The notes below the pieces were generated by a model. The model was not told the origin of the DNA. It saw only the letters and a program-made list of their open reading frames with translations, and ran no database searches. A stretch of 64,000 nucleotides of DNA from Pseudomonadota bacterium (GTDB lineage Bacteria > Pseudomonadota > Gammaproteobacteria > Burkholderiales > Ferrovaceae). The stretch covers positions 59,756 to 123,755 of the forward strand of contig JAKBLB010000003.1 of assembly GCA_021832305.1 (NCBI GenBank), written 5' to 3'. Both the position numbers and the translations under genes were made by a program. This document shows, in pieces, positions 55,159 to 63,626 of this stretch; positions within the stretch are counted from its first letter, which is position 1; the number at the start of each line of letters is the position of its first letter.

Positions 55159-56726
55159 GAGTTTTCTCCTTTAAAAGTCAATTGTTGCCACCAGTAATAC
55201 AAGGTTGGAATCACCAAAAGGGACAGTAGAGGTGCCGTCGTCATGCCACCCACCAGGGAAAATGGCAAACAGAGAATAACCAGGACCACCTTGGGCCAGC
55301 ATCCAAATATCTGATAGAGCAACAGGGCGATCAATCCCAATGTCAGGGGTAAAATCAAAGCCAGACGCTGTTTGGCATGTTGAAGATTCTCGTATTGTCC
55401 AACCCATTTGATGGCATAACCCGGTGGCATGTGCAGGGATTGAACCATGAGTTGATTGGCCTCCCGGACAAAACGACTCATGTCATTGCCCTTCAGCGTG
55501 ATATAGACATAACCCGCCAGACGCGCGTTCTCGCTTCTGATTTCGGCAGGACCATCCATCAGTTTCAAGCGCGCCAGCATACGCAGGGGAACCTGCTGAC
55601 CCTGGGGCAGGGTTATCCGGCTATCCGACAACGCCTCCAGAGAGTGTCGCAGGTCCCGAGGATAACGCAAGTTGATGGGAAATCGTTCCCGTCCCGAAAT
55701 GACCGTATCCACGTCTGCCCCTCCCACGGCACCCTGAACAAAATCCGTAAGATCGGCGACGGTCACGCCATAACGTGCCGCCTGCTGACGATTTACCTGA
55801 ATATCCAGATAATGTCCTCCTGCGACTCGCTCGGCAAAGACGCTCCGCACTCCCTTGACAGACTTCAACAAAACTTCAAGGCGTTCCGTCAAATCGGCAA
55901 TTCCCCTGGAATCCGGCCCTGTAACCCGAATTCCCAAGGGGGTACGAATCCCGGTAGAGACCATATCGATCCGGGTTCGTGTGGGATAACCCCAGGCATT
56001 GCTCAAGCCGGGCAATTTCACTTCGCGATCCAGTTTGGCGATCAAATCTTCCACATGCTCTCCGGCGGGCCATTCGCTCTGCGGTTTGAGGGTAATGGTG
56101 GTTTCAAACATGGACAAGGGAGCCGGATCCGTGGCGGTATCTGCGCGCCCCGCCTTGCCAAAAACCTGGTCAACTTCCGGAAGCCTGCGGATGAGTCGGT
56201 CGGTCACTTGAAGCAGGTTGACGGCTTCATCCACCGATAGCCCTGGAAGAGTCGTCGGCATATAGAGCAAATCACCCTCATACAATGGGGGCATGAATTC
56301 ACTGCCCATCCTGGAGAGGGGAAACGCGATGGAAAGAAGAAGCAATATCGCGATGGATGAGGTCAGCAGAGGTCTGTCCAGCGCTGCTCCCAACATGGGT
56401 CGATAACAGGCCTGCAGGCCCCGGTTCAAGGGATTCCTGTTTTCTTCGAAAATACGCCCCCGAATGAAATACCCCATGAGAATGGGCAACAGGGTAATTC
56501 CCAACAATGCCGAGGCCGCCATGGCGTAGGTTTTGGTGTAGGCCAGGGGAGCAAACAGTTTGCCTTCCTGACCGGTCAACGCAAAAACGGGCAAAAAAGA
56601 TACCGTGATCACCATCAGGGAAAAGAATAGCGCCGGACCCACCTCCTGCGCGCTCTGCCGCGCGACTTGCCAATAGTTCCCTCCCCAGTCGGGACGCTCC
56701 AGATGTTTATGCATATTCTCGATCAT
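55155..56726 (-). pseudogene. CusA/CzcA-type heavy-metal RND transporter, remnant with two deletions
   Basis: The 523-residue frame matches only the middle and far end of a CusA pump, normally about 1040 residues. It begins at MIENMHKHLE, a segment that lies inside the first membrane bundle, and an in-frame stop lies shortly upstream, so the first 400 or so residues, including the proton-relay helix, are gone. Near the C-terminus LCLPFSLVGG runs directly into MTTAPLLSLLVIP. In CusA these two pieces are separated by over 100 residues and both abut a GG, suggesting deletion by short homology. The periplasmic porter domain is intact. Function as a pump is very unlikely. Confidence 0.85.
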
Positions 56727-56863
56727 ACGGTCAATCTGCCAAAACCCTCAAAAATCGCGTTGTAGTGACAATTTTGAACATATGCATCGTTTAAATACAA
56801 TCAGTTACGCAAAAAAGTGTCGAACTCAGGGGCGCCAATTCATCTCTTTGAAATGAGGGGCAA

Positions 56864-58099
56864 ATGTCAACATTCGACATTAATCTGCATGAAACCATCT
56901 ATTCTTTGTCCAATGCACTGGATTTAGTCGGCATCACCCATATCCGGCATGGCAAACGTGTTGCATTCATCGCCACCGAGTGCGGCAAATATCTCAACTG
57001 GTCCGGGCAATGCAAGGATGATCTGTTCGAGGCCGCCATATTGCATGATATCGGGGTGGCGAAGACGGTCATTCACGCCCGGCTTGCCTAATTCGAATGG
57101 GAAGAGGAAGGCGAACACTGCAGGGTCGGTGCCGCTCTGTTGCAGTCCAGTCCCTTGCTCGAGAAACTGGCCCCGATGGTGCTCCATCATCATACCCATT
57201 GGTCCGAACTGAAGGACATGGCCTTGCCGATGGAAATCAAGTTGATCGCCAACTGCATTTATCTGGCGGATCGAGTCGATATGTTGTCCCTCTCCTCCCG
57301 GATCGACAACTCCAATCTTTTGCTTTTCAAGGACGAAATCAGGGAGAAAATTCTGGAGAAACGGGGCGACTTTTTTTGCGATGAATTGGTTGAGGCCTTC
57401 ATGTCCGTCTCCAGGCCCGAAGCATTCTGGTTTTCTCTGGAGAACGAACATGTGGATGGATATTCGGATACCTGGTTATCCGAAACACCCGTTCAGAAAA
57501 TTGATTTTCAGGATCTTCGCAGCATCATGCTGATCTTTTCCTGTGTCGTCGATGCCAAGAGCCCTTTCACAAAATCGCATTCTGATGGCGTAGCCAGGTT
57601 GGCAAGATTTATCGGAAGTTTGTGGAATCTGCCGCAAGAGCGCTGCGAAATGCTTGAATTGGCCGGATTGCTGCATGACATTGGTAAACTGAGGATGCCG
57701 GATGCGTTATTGGAAAAACCGGGCAAACTAACCCTGGAAGAGAAAGCGCAAATCAAAAGACATAGTTTTGACACCTATAACATCCTTAAAAATATCAAAG
57801 GGATGGAAAAAATCAGCGAATGGGCCGCGCAACACCATGAACGCATGGATGGATCGGGTTATCCCCATCATCTGGACCGGGACAGCATTTCCCTGGAGGC
57901 GCGCATCGTGGCTGTTTCCGACGTATTCCAGGCACTGGCGCAGAAGCGACCTTATCGTGACCCCCTCAGCCCGGACGAGATCATGAAAATATTGAAGGAG
58001 CAGGTCGAGGATGGGAAATTGGATCGGGATGTGGTGCACTGTGTCGATCTCCAGTTGCATGCATGCTGGAAGATAGCCATTTCAGCACAGCAGGCCTGA
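56864..58099 (+). pseudogene. HD-GYP domain phosphodiesterase, interrupted by an in-frame stop
   Basis: The frame runs from the ATG at 56864 (with GAGGGG upstream) to 58099 and would encode 411 residues, but codon 76 is TAA (57089-57091) in ...HARLA*FEWEEEG. The ORF track lists the two sides as 75 and 319 residues. The N-terminal part has an HD-like LHDIG. The C-terminal part is a complete HD-GYP domain: LHDIGKLRMPDALLEKPG, then HHERMDGSGYPHHL and ISLEARIVAVSDVFQAL. HD-GYP enzymes hydrolyse c-di-GMP. The second part could still be translated from an internal start, as its HD-GYP core is whole; a sequencing error or readthrough is also possible. Confidence 0.82.
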
Positions 58100-58123
58100 G
58101 TCGGATACGAAGATCTGCAAAGA

Positions 58124-59011
58124 TTACCAAAACTTTTTCTGAAGGGCCTCATCGAAAGCCGGCTTTTCCTGTTCAATATCGATACCCGTCTTCAGAAATG
58201 CTTTAACCCGCTTGCGAGACAGCGCAACCGCTTTTTCGGAGATATCGCACCCCACGAAATGAGATCCCTGTCTCAAGGCGGCGATGGCGGCGCTCCCCGA
58301 CCCGACAAATGGGTCGCACACCACAAAATTCGCATCGCTTTTTGCCTTACTCGAGGCGATCATGGCTTCAAAAAGTTCAACCGGCTTTTGCGTTGGATAG
58401 GCCGCCCGGTGAAGTCTTTTGATTTTCCAGATATCGGGAATATCCCGCCGGGTGACCGGGCGCTTCCCCTTGGAGGCAAACAGGATGAACTCGGTTTGTC
58501 TGCGGAAATAATGCCCCATGCCGATGTTCACTTTATCCCAGGTGATGATATTCTTGACATTGAAGAAATCCCTGACCATAGCCCCGAGGGACAACATCGA
58601 AAACGAATCGAACATCAGAAACAGATGCCGGTCGTTTTTCAGCACCCGCTTGCACTCGGATAAAAACCGACCATAATTTTCCGAGGTGTCATGAAACTCT
58701 TCAAACCACCTGCTTTCCTCTTTTTCCTGATAGTTGCCGACAATCCGCCCCTTTCCCAACAATAAATGCTGATTCATCCCGCTGTAAGCCGGGTCGGTCA
58801 TGATCAAGTCAACGCTTTCCGCAGGCAACGTTCTCAAAAACATCAAAACATCCTGCTGTGTGATGGTGGCTTTCGGTATCGTCCTGACCTCGAGCGCTGG
58901 GTCTTGGAGTTTTTCGCCCATGGGGCTCTGACTTTCCTGATGGGGCACCGATTTGAAAGGGAGGCCGTGGTCCAATATGCCATCCAGAACTTTCAGTGAA
59001 TCCAAACTCAT
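58124..59011 (-). CDS. Orphan site-specific DNA methyltransferase (adenine/cytosine-N type)
   Basis: This 295-residue enzyme is a beta-class amino-methyltransferase: the catalytic motif IV TDPAY comes first (near residue 70), and the SAM-binding motif I CDPFVGSGSAA near residue 245, preceded by TQKPVELFEAMI. GGGAG lies 8 bases before the ATG. The recognition region lies between the motifs. No restriction endonuclease gene is next to it, so it is an orphan, possibly regulatory or a remnant of a restriction system. It is flanked by c-di-GMP genes. The recognition sequence cannot be read from the protein. Confidence 0.88.
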   Translation of the reverse strand: MSLDSLKVLDGILDHGLPFKSVPHQESQSPMGEKLQDPALEVRTIPKATITQQDVLMFLRTLPAESVDLIMTDPAYSGMNQHLLLGKGRIVGNYQEKEESRWFEEFHDTSENYGRFLSECKRVLKNDRHLFLMFDSFSMLSLGAMVRDFFNVKNIITWDKVNIGMGHYFRRQTEFILFASKGKRPVTRRDIPDIWKIKRLHRAAYPTQKPVELFEAMIASSKAKSDANFVVCDPFVGSGSAAIAALRQGSHFVGCDISEKAVALSRKRVKAFLKTGIDIEQEKPAFDEALQKKFW

Positions 59012-59051
59012 GTCATTGCTCCCACCTTCCTGGTTTTACAATTTTCAAAGC

Positions 59052-61067
59052 CTACTGTCGCACTACATGCATGAATGACGACAGATCACCCTTGCTCCGT
59101 GCGGGACGAAACATCCAGGAGGTCGGGGCTTTCCAGGTTGCTGCCCAGCCGGCAATTTTATCGACGGGCATGGGATGCGCGATGGCATACCCCTGTGCTC
59201 CTTCGCACCCCAGATCCAGCAACCGCTCCCCATGATCCAGTGTTTCCACCCCTTCCGCAATGACCTTCATTTGAAAAGCTTCGGCCAGACCCAGCACGCC
59301 CACCAGAATCGCCAGATCTTCCGGATTCTCCAACATGCCGCGTACGAAACTCTGATCGATTTTCAGGGTATGTACCGGCAAGCGTTTGAGATAGGCAAGC
59401 GAAGAATATCCAGTCCCAAAGTCATCGATCGAAAATTGAACCCCCAGGCTTATGCAGTCGTGGATGACCTTGGACACCAGAGAAATATCCTCCAGCGCGC
59501 TGGTTTCCAGAACTTCCAGTTCCAGGTATCGAGCCACATCCCTTTGACGATGCACCAAGGTATCTCGCAAATGTTGGGGAAACCCCGGAGACTGAAGTTG
59601 TTGACCACAGACGTTCACACTGACGACAAGAGGCAACCCCTGGGTCATCCAGACCTCGATTTGGTTCAGCGCCGTATCCATGACCCAGTTTCCCAGGGCT
59701 AGGGCCAGGGGGTGATTCTCGACTACTGGCAGAAACTGGGCTGGCAGCAATAGTCCCTTGTGCGGATGCTGCCAGCGAATCAACGCTTCCACCCCAAGAA
59801 TGGCCCCTGTCCTGAGATTGACCTTGGGTTGGTAATAAAGGACAAACTCCCGGCGTTCCAGACCTTGCCGAATATGTTCCAGATTTTCAAGATGATCTCG
59901 AACCTCATGATCGTGGGCCATGTCAAAGACATGATAACAATTCTTGCCCGCCTGTTTGGCCTGATACAAGGCCTGATCGGCCTGGCGAAACAATTGATCC
60001 GGGGTAATCTGTTCACTTTGGGGATAGAAAGTCACTCCCAGGCTGGCAGACAGATTCAGGGTACGCCCCTCATTCAGAGGAATGCTCTCCTCTGCTGCCG
60101 TCAAAAAACTCGCCAACCACGGAATACAGGCATCGAAGTCGGGAATATCACGGATCACCACGATGAAGTCATCGCCACCCAAACGCGACACGATATCCCG
60201 TTCTCTCACGATGCGCCGGATTCTTTCCGCCATGATGATCAGGACGCGGTCACCCACTTCGTGACCGTAGGTATCGTTGATGACTTTAAACCCATCCAGG
60301 TCTAGATGGATGATGGCCAGGATGTTCCGAGAGCGATCAAAAAGATCCATGATCTCCTGGACTTTTTCGGTCAACAGCGCGCGATTTGGCAACCCGGTCA
60401 GGGCATCAAAACGCGCCAGATGTTGCATGCGCCGCCTCTGCTTCCGATAAGCTTCTTCCATTTTTTGATGTTCATCCAGTTTTCGCATCAGATGCAGGGT
60501 ATTGGAGGAAAGTACGGAGTACAGCGACATGATGATATTAATCAGGGTTCGTGTCACGCCGTTCATCTGCTGATGGGCCTGGGCTTTGGCCTCCTCCAAA
60601 GTCAACCCCTCCTGCATGGCCAGGACGGTGTAGGCCATGAAACGGTCTTTTTCGAGTATGTGAGAGGCCAGCCAACGGGTCAGAAATTCCAGGACATCGT
60701 GGGTCACCTGATCGGATGATGTATTCTTCCGTGCTTCCTTGAGTCCAGTCAGAGTCTGTATGAAATGTTCATGGACCGCCAAATGCTCCGCCATCGACCG
60801 GTCTTCAGAAAAAGCTTTCGCCCAGATCGCTTCCTCGCTTTTAAAGTGATAGATCGTATAATCGGTCAGCGCATCAAACACTTCCGCCAGTGAAAGCGTT
60901 TCCGATCGAAAGGCCACATGACTGGCCAACTTGTTGAGCAGAGAGACCAAAACACGGTGTTGGTCATCGATCTGTGTCAGACCGGTCTTGAAATTGTCGT
61001 TCCACGGAAAGATGTCGATCGAATTCTTGAACGGCTTGGAAGATTGGCTGGCAGGTTCCATCAACAT
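59052..61067 (-). CDS. Bacteriohemerythrin-GGDEF-EAL protein
   Basis: This 671-residue soluble protein links oxygen or iron sensing to c-di-GMP. Residues 20-150 are a hemerythrin domain with ligands in DDQHRVL, YHFKSEE, HEHF and SHILEKDRF. A helical linker follows to about 215. The GGDEF domain has RLGGDDF at its active site, with Asp instead of Glu at position four, and an RxxD site (RERD) five residues before. The EAL domain (from about 410) has GVEALIRW and DDFGTGYSSLAYLKRLPV, so its phosphodiesterase site looks complete. AAGGAG lies about 10 bases upstream of the ATG. It may be a phosphodiesterase regulated by the other domains, or bifunctional. Confidence 0.92.
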   Translation of the reverse strand: MLMEPASQSSKPFKNSIDIFPWNDNFKTGLTQIDDQHRVLVSLLNKLASHVAFRSETLSLAEVFDALTDYTIYHFKSEEAIWAKAFSEDRSMAEHLAVHEHFIQTLTGLKEARKNTSSDQVTHDVLEFLTRWLASHILEKDRFMAYTVLAMQEGLTLEEAKAQAHQQMNGVTRTLINIIMSLYSVLSSNTLHLMRKLDEHQKMEEAYRKQRRRMQHLARFDALTGLPNRALLTEKVQEIMDLFDRSRNILAIIHLDLDGFKVINDTYGHEVGDRVLIIMAERIRRIVRERDIVSRLGGDDFIVVIRDIPDFDACIPWLASFLTAAEESIPLNEGRTLNLSASLGVTFYPQSEQITPDQLFRQADQALYQAKQAGKNCYHVFDMAHDHEVRDHLENLEHIRQGLERREFVLYYQPKVNLRTGAILGVEALIRWQHPHKGLLLPAQFLPVVENHPLALALGNWVMDTALNQIEVWMTQGLPLVVSVNVCGQQLQSPGFPQHLRDTLVHRQRDVARYLELEVLETSALEDISLVSKVIHDCISLGVQFSIDDFGTGYSSLAYLKRLPVHTLKIDQSFVRGMLENPEDLAILVGVLGLAEAFQMKVIAEGVETLDHGERLLDLGCEGAQGYAIAHPMPVDKIAGWAATWKAPTSWMFRPARSKGDLSSFMHVVRQ

Positions 61068-61420
61068 TCGTGTGAGTCTCCTTCCTCTGCAAAACCGGTC
61101 AGAGGCAAACCGCCCGAACCTCAGGGATCCCAGCAGAGAGCATCGACGGGTCTGATCGTAACCCCCCTTCAGGAGCGTCCATCTGGCTTACGCACTTCGT
61201 GCTCTGACCAGCGCAACGGAGAGTAGTTCCAGGAATCATGTAACAAGCATAAAAATCACAGGATTGAACCCTGATCCAGCCAGAATTTCGTGGAGGGTAT
61301 CTGATTGTGGTAATGTGGTTCAAGCGTTGATCCTCCCTACCCTATGTATCTTCATGCAGTTACATTCGATCGATCCGATCCCGGTCAAGATGCATGCATG
61401 ATATCCAATGGAGGTCCATC
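61068..61420. promoter_or_regulatory. Leader/promoter region between hemerythrin-GGDEF-EAL gene and antitoxin stub
   Basis: This 353-base region has no supported gene. On the minus strand, just before the ribosome-binding site of the hemerythrin protein, is a 6-bp stem CCTCTG/CAGAGG with a 10-base loop (61084-61105), which could affect translation. Further out is the palindrome GGGATCCC and the small hairpin GCAC-GAA-GTGC (61191-61201). I could not match it to a known riboswitch. Confidence 0.4.
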
Positions 61421-61480
61421 ATGGTCAACACCAAACTTTTCAGGAACGGCAACTCGCAGGTTAAAGAAGATGAGGTTTAA
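61421..61480 (+). pseudogene. Antitoxin stub (VapB/MazE AbrB-like N-terminus)
   Basis: A 19-codon frame with an excellent GGAGG six bases upstream begins MVNTKLFRNGNSQ, the first strand of VapB/MazE-type AbrB antitoxins, and then stops after KEDEV where the family continues with a basic loop and further strands. It is too short to fold. A second tiny frame, MIDELTIWVFR, follows. No toxin gene is present. Confidence 0.55.
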
Positions 61481-61515
61481 TGATCGATGAACTGACCATC
61501 TGGGTCTTTCGGTAA

Positions 61516-62220
61516 ATGGCCCGCAAACAGTACGTTCTGGGAAGTATTTTTGGAATTCCAGTGGGTCTGGATTCATCCTGGTTTCTGATTTTCGGCCTGC
61601 TTACCTGGATCCTGGCAGACGATTACTATCCCGCCGAATTTTTCAATTGGCCCCCCGTCAGGTATTGGACCATGGCGGGCGTGACCGCCCTGTTCTATTT
61701 TGCAAGCATTCTGCTGCATGAAATGGGACATTCTGTCGTGGCCCTGTGGTACAGGATTCGGGTACGCAGCATCACGCTGTTCATGTTTGGCGGGGTCGCC
61801 CAGATTGAAGGAGAGTCGCCCAATGCAGGCGCAGAGTTTCTGATAGCCATCGCAGGACCATTGGTGAGCTTTTTCCTGGCGTTCGTATGCAACGAACTTC
61901 TGCGCGTATTTTCAGACAATCCACCTTTGCTTGCCCTGTTCGAATACCTGGCCTACATCAATCTGGCCCTGGGACTGTTCAATCTCATTCCGGGATACCC
62001 TCTCGATGGCGGACGTGTATTTCGAGCCGTGGTTTGGGCCATGACGGGAGATCTGCAACGGGCCACCTTCATTGCCGCAAAAGTTGGACGGGGATTTGCT
62101 ATCATCTTCATCTTGATCGGTTTCTGGAAAATACTCTCCGGAGACCTCGGGGGAGGTTTGTGGATCATCTTCATGGGCTGGTTTCTCAAGAACGCGGCGA
62201 CGGTCCAATACCCCTCGTAA
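61516..62220 (+). CDS. Site-2 protease family protein (M50), without CBS domains
   Basis: This 234-residue membrane metalloprotease has the zinc site HEMGH in ILLHEMGHSVVALWY and the third ligand region NLIPGYPLDGGRV. About six hydrophobic segments form the M50 core. Many relatives with this N-terminal sequence carry a C-terminal pair of CBS domains; here the protein stops at TVQYPS soon after the last helix. The DNA that follows shows no CBS-like frame. It probably cleaves membrane proteins but no anti-sigma factor or other substrate is adjacent. Confidence 0.87.
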   Translation: MARKQYVLGSIFGIPVGLDSSWFLIFGLLTWILADDYYPAEFFNWPPVRYWTMAGVTALFYFASILLHEMGHSVVALWYRIRVRSITLFMFGGVAQIEGESPNAGAEFLIAIAGPLVSFFLAFVCNELLRVFSDNPPLLALFEYLAYINLALGLFNLIPGYPLDGGRVFRAVVWAMTGDLQRATFIAAKVGRGFAIIFILIGFWKILSGDLGGGLWIIFMGWFLKNAATVQYPS

Positions 62221-62340
62221 GAAATCGCACGATATCGATCCCATCGCCGCCTGGCTTGCAGAGTCGGTCGGACAGTCCGGAGTTGGAAACGGGACCAACC
62301 TTGGACGAATTGAAAAAAATATTCCACCAAAGAGGTTGAT

Positions 62341-62475
62341 TTGGACAATAAACTTAGCGATGAAGAAATTTTTATTCTTCATAAAAAAAAGACCGAGAAA
62401 ATCATGAAGATCATGGTTGCAATTATGCTTTTGGGGCTGATTTTCACCCTATATTTTCTTTTGGAGAATGATTAG
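62341..62475 (+). CDS. Possible 44-residue small membrane protein
   Basis: This frame is too short for the ORF track. From a TTG start with AGAGG 5 bases upstream it encodes an acidic-then-lysine-rich head (DNKLSDEEIF, HKKKTEK) followed by one membrane helix (IMVAIMLLGLIFTLYFLL) and a short acidic tail. The charge pattern fits a single-pass protein with the Lys side in the cytoplasm. Internal ATG codons at 62404 and later would give only the helix. No family is recognised. Confidence 0.4.
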   Translation: MDNKLSDEEIFILHKKKTEKIMKIMVAIMLLGLIFTLYFLLEND

Positions 62476-62644
62476 ACCCTGACGCTTCGAGTTAGCCGTG
62501 AGTCACCTGAAAAACCACGGATTCCGATCCTGCCATGAGTCGTGACAACGCTCCTGGGCTGATATCGCCGGATGATCCTCATCGCAACGCCAATGGCAAG
62601 TCCGGAAGGCTCAGTGCTTGCTGGCCCGTGTGCAATTCAAACCC

Positions 62645-63135
62645 TCAGTTACGTTGATTCCGCTCACTCCCCAATGGATCAAACAATTGAGAATCGAATT
62701 CAAATGGTCGAACGATATTCATACGGACACTTGCAAAGGCTTTGTGATTTGGATTGAGAACGATGTTTCTTGCTTCAGACATCACGGCTGAAGGAACGAT
62801 CAACCCAAAAAATTTCTTTTCATAACGAATGAGTTTCCAATATTTTCTGCTGATGATGATCCCGGCAAAGCATCCCAACCTTTAGGCAAATCCTCAACTT
62901 CATAGGAACGATACAGGCTTTTTATATCTGGAAGATCAATTCTCACCAATACAAGTTCGGTTGGAAGAATATCTCCGGTATGCACCAGTTTTTCCATGGC
63001 GGCAATCTCTGGCGTCATACCGGCATATACGACGGCTACACCAGGATTATTCCAGCGTCCGCCAGCAAGTCTTGCACCGCTTCCTTGTCGATCAAGAGCA
63101 AACTGTTTTTTTGCAATACGCCACACATACATCAA
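62645..63135 (-). pseudogene. RES-domain toxin, frameshifted
   Basis: The gene starts at 63135 with MMYVWRIAKKQFA and the RES blocks GARLAGGRWNNPG and VVYAGMTPEIAAMEKLVH. It reads to a TGA at 62800 after 111 residues. The next frame continues the family sequence (GLIVPSAVMSEARNIVLNP) to 62645. The change occurs at a run of six T on the coding strand (62807-62812); seven T would restore a 163-residue protein of normal length. RES toxins destroy NAD+ by phosphorolysis. The lost part holds the conserved VPSAV segment with its Ser. It overlaps the Xre antitoxin gene by ATGA. Either a decayed toxin or a -1 slip on T-TTT-TTG. Confidence 0.82.
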
Positions 63136-63560
63136 ACAGCGCCACCATAAGCAATCGAGGCGAGCACTTTTTTTACCTCGCCTGCACCTGTTTCTGTATC
63201 CAGCATTGAAAGCGGCGTGTCATCGCCAAAAACAAGGTTTTTCCGCAACAACCACATTTTCGCCTGGTCTGCATTGCCAAAAACCTTTTCCGTTGTATCT
63301 TCAATAATTGCAAGCCGTTCCAATCGTTCGGACTCAACAGGCCCAAGTAACGAATGACTTTTTATTTTGCGTTCCGCAGTTGCAGGGGACATGCCTATTA
63401 TCTTGGCAAATTGCGCACGAGGCATATTGAAATACTCGCTCGCAGTAACCAAAACGTGAGAACTGATACCTTTACGGATCAAGTTAATCCTTGTCCCAGC
63501 ATCAGAATCAGCAACTGATGAACGCCATTTTCGAAAATCCTCTGTAGAGGCCGTAGTCAT
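63132..63560 (-). CDS. Xre/MbcA/ParS-type antitoxin of the RES-Xre pair
   Basis: This antitoxin is 142 residues from the ATG at 63560; the ORF track begins at a TTG 22 codons earlier. The N-terminal part has an Xre-like helix-turn-helix (FNMPRAQFAKIIGMSPATAERKI) and the C-terminal part is the DUF2384 toxin-binding domain (ERLERLAIIEDTTEKVFGN, then AKMWLLRKNLVFGDDTPLSML). The protein normally occludes the RES active site and represses its own promoter. It overlaps the toxin gene by 4 bases. The antitoxin appears intact while the toxin is broken. Confidence 0.9.
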   Translation of the reverse strand: MTTASTEDFRKWRSSVADSDAGTRINLIRKGISSHVLVTASEYFNMPRAQFAKIIGMSPATAERKIKSHSLLGPVESERLERLAIIEDTTEKVFGNADQAKMWLLRKNLVFGDDTPLSMLDTETGAGEVKKVLASIAYGGAV

Positions 63561-63626
63561 GTTTTTCCAATCATCAATTGATTGTAAAGTATCAGATTTT
63601 TTCTGTGACAAACTTGGCACTCTCAA

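Noticed and set aside
61081-61160. Possible c-di-GMP (GEMM) riboswitch because of GCAAACC
   Set aside because: The second GCAAAGCC-type arm and the tetraloop-receptor pattern are missing, and the match is on the strand opposite the c-di-GMP gene.
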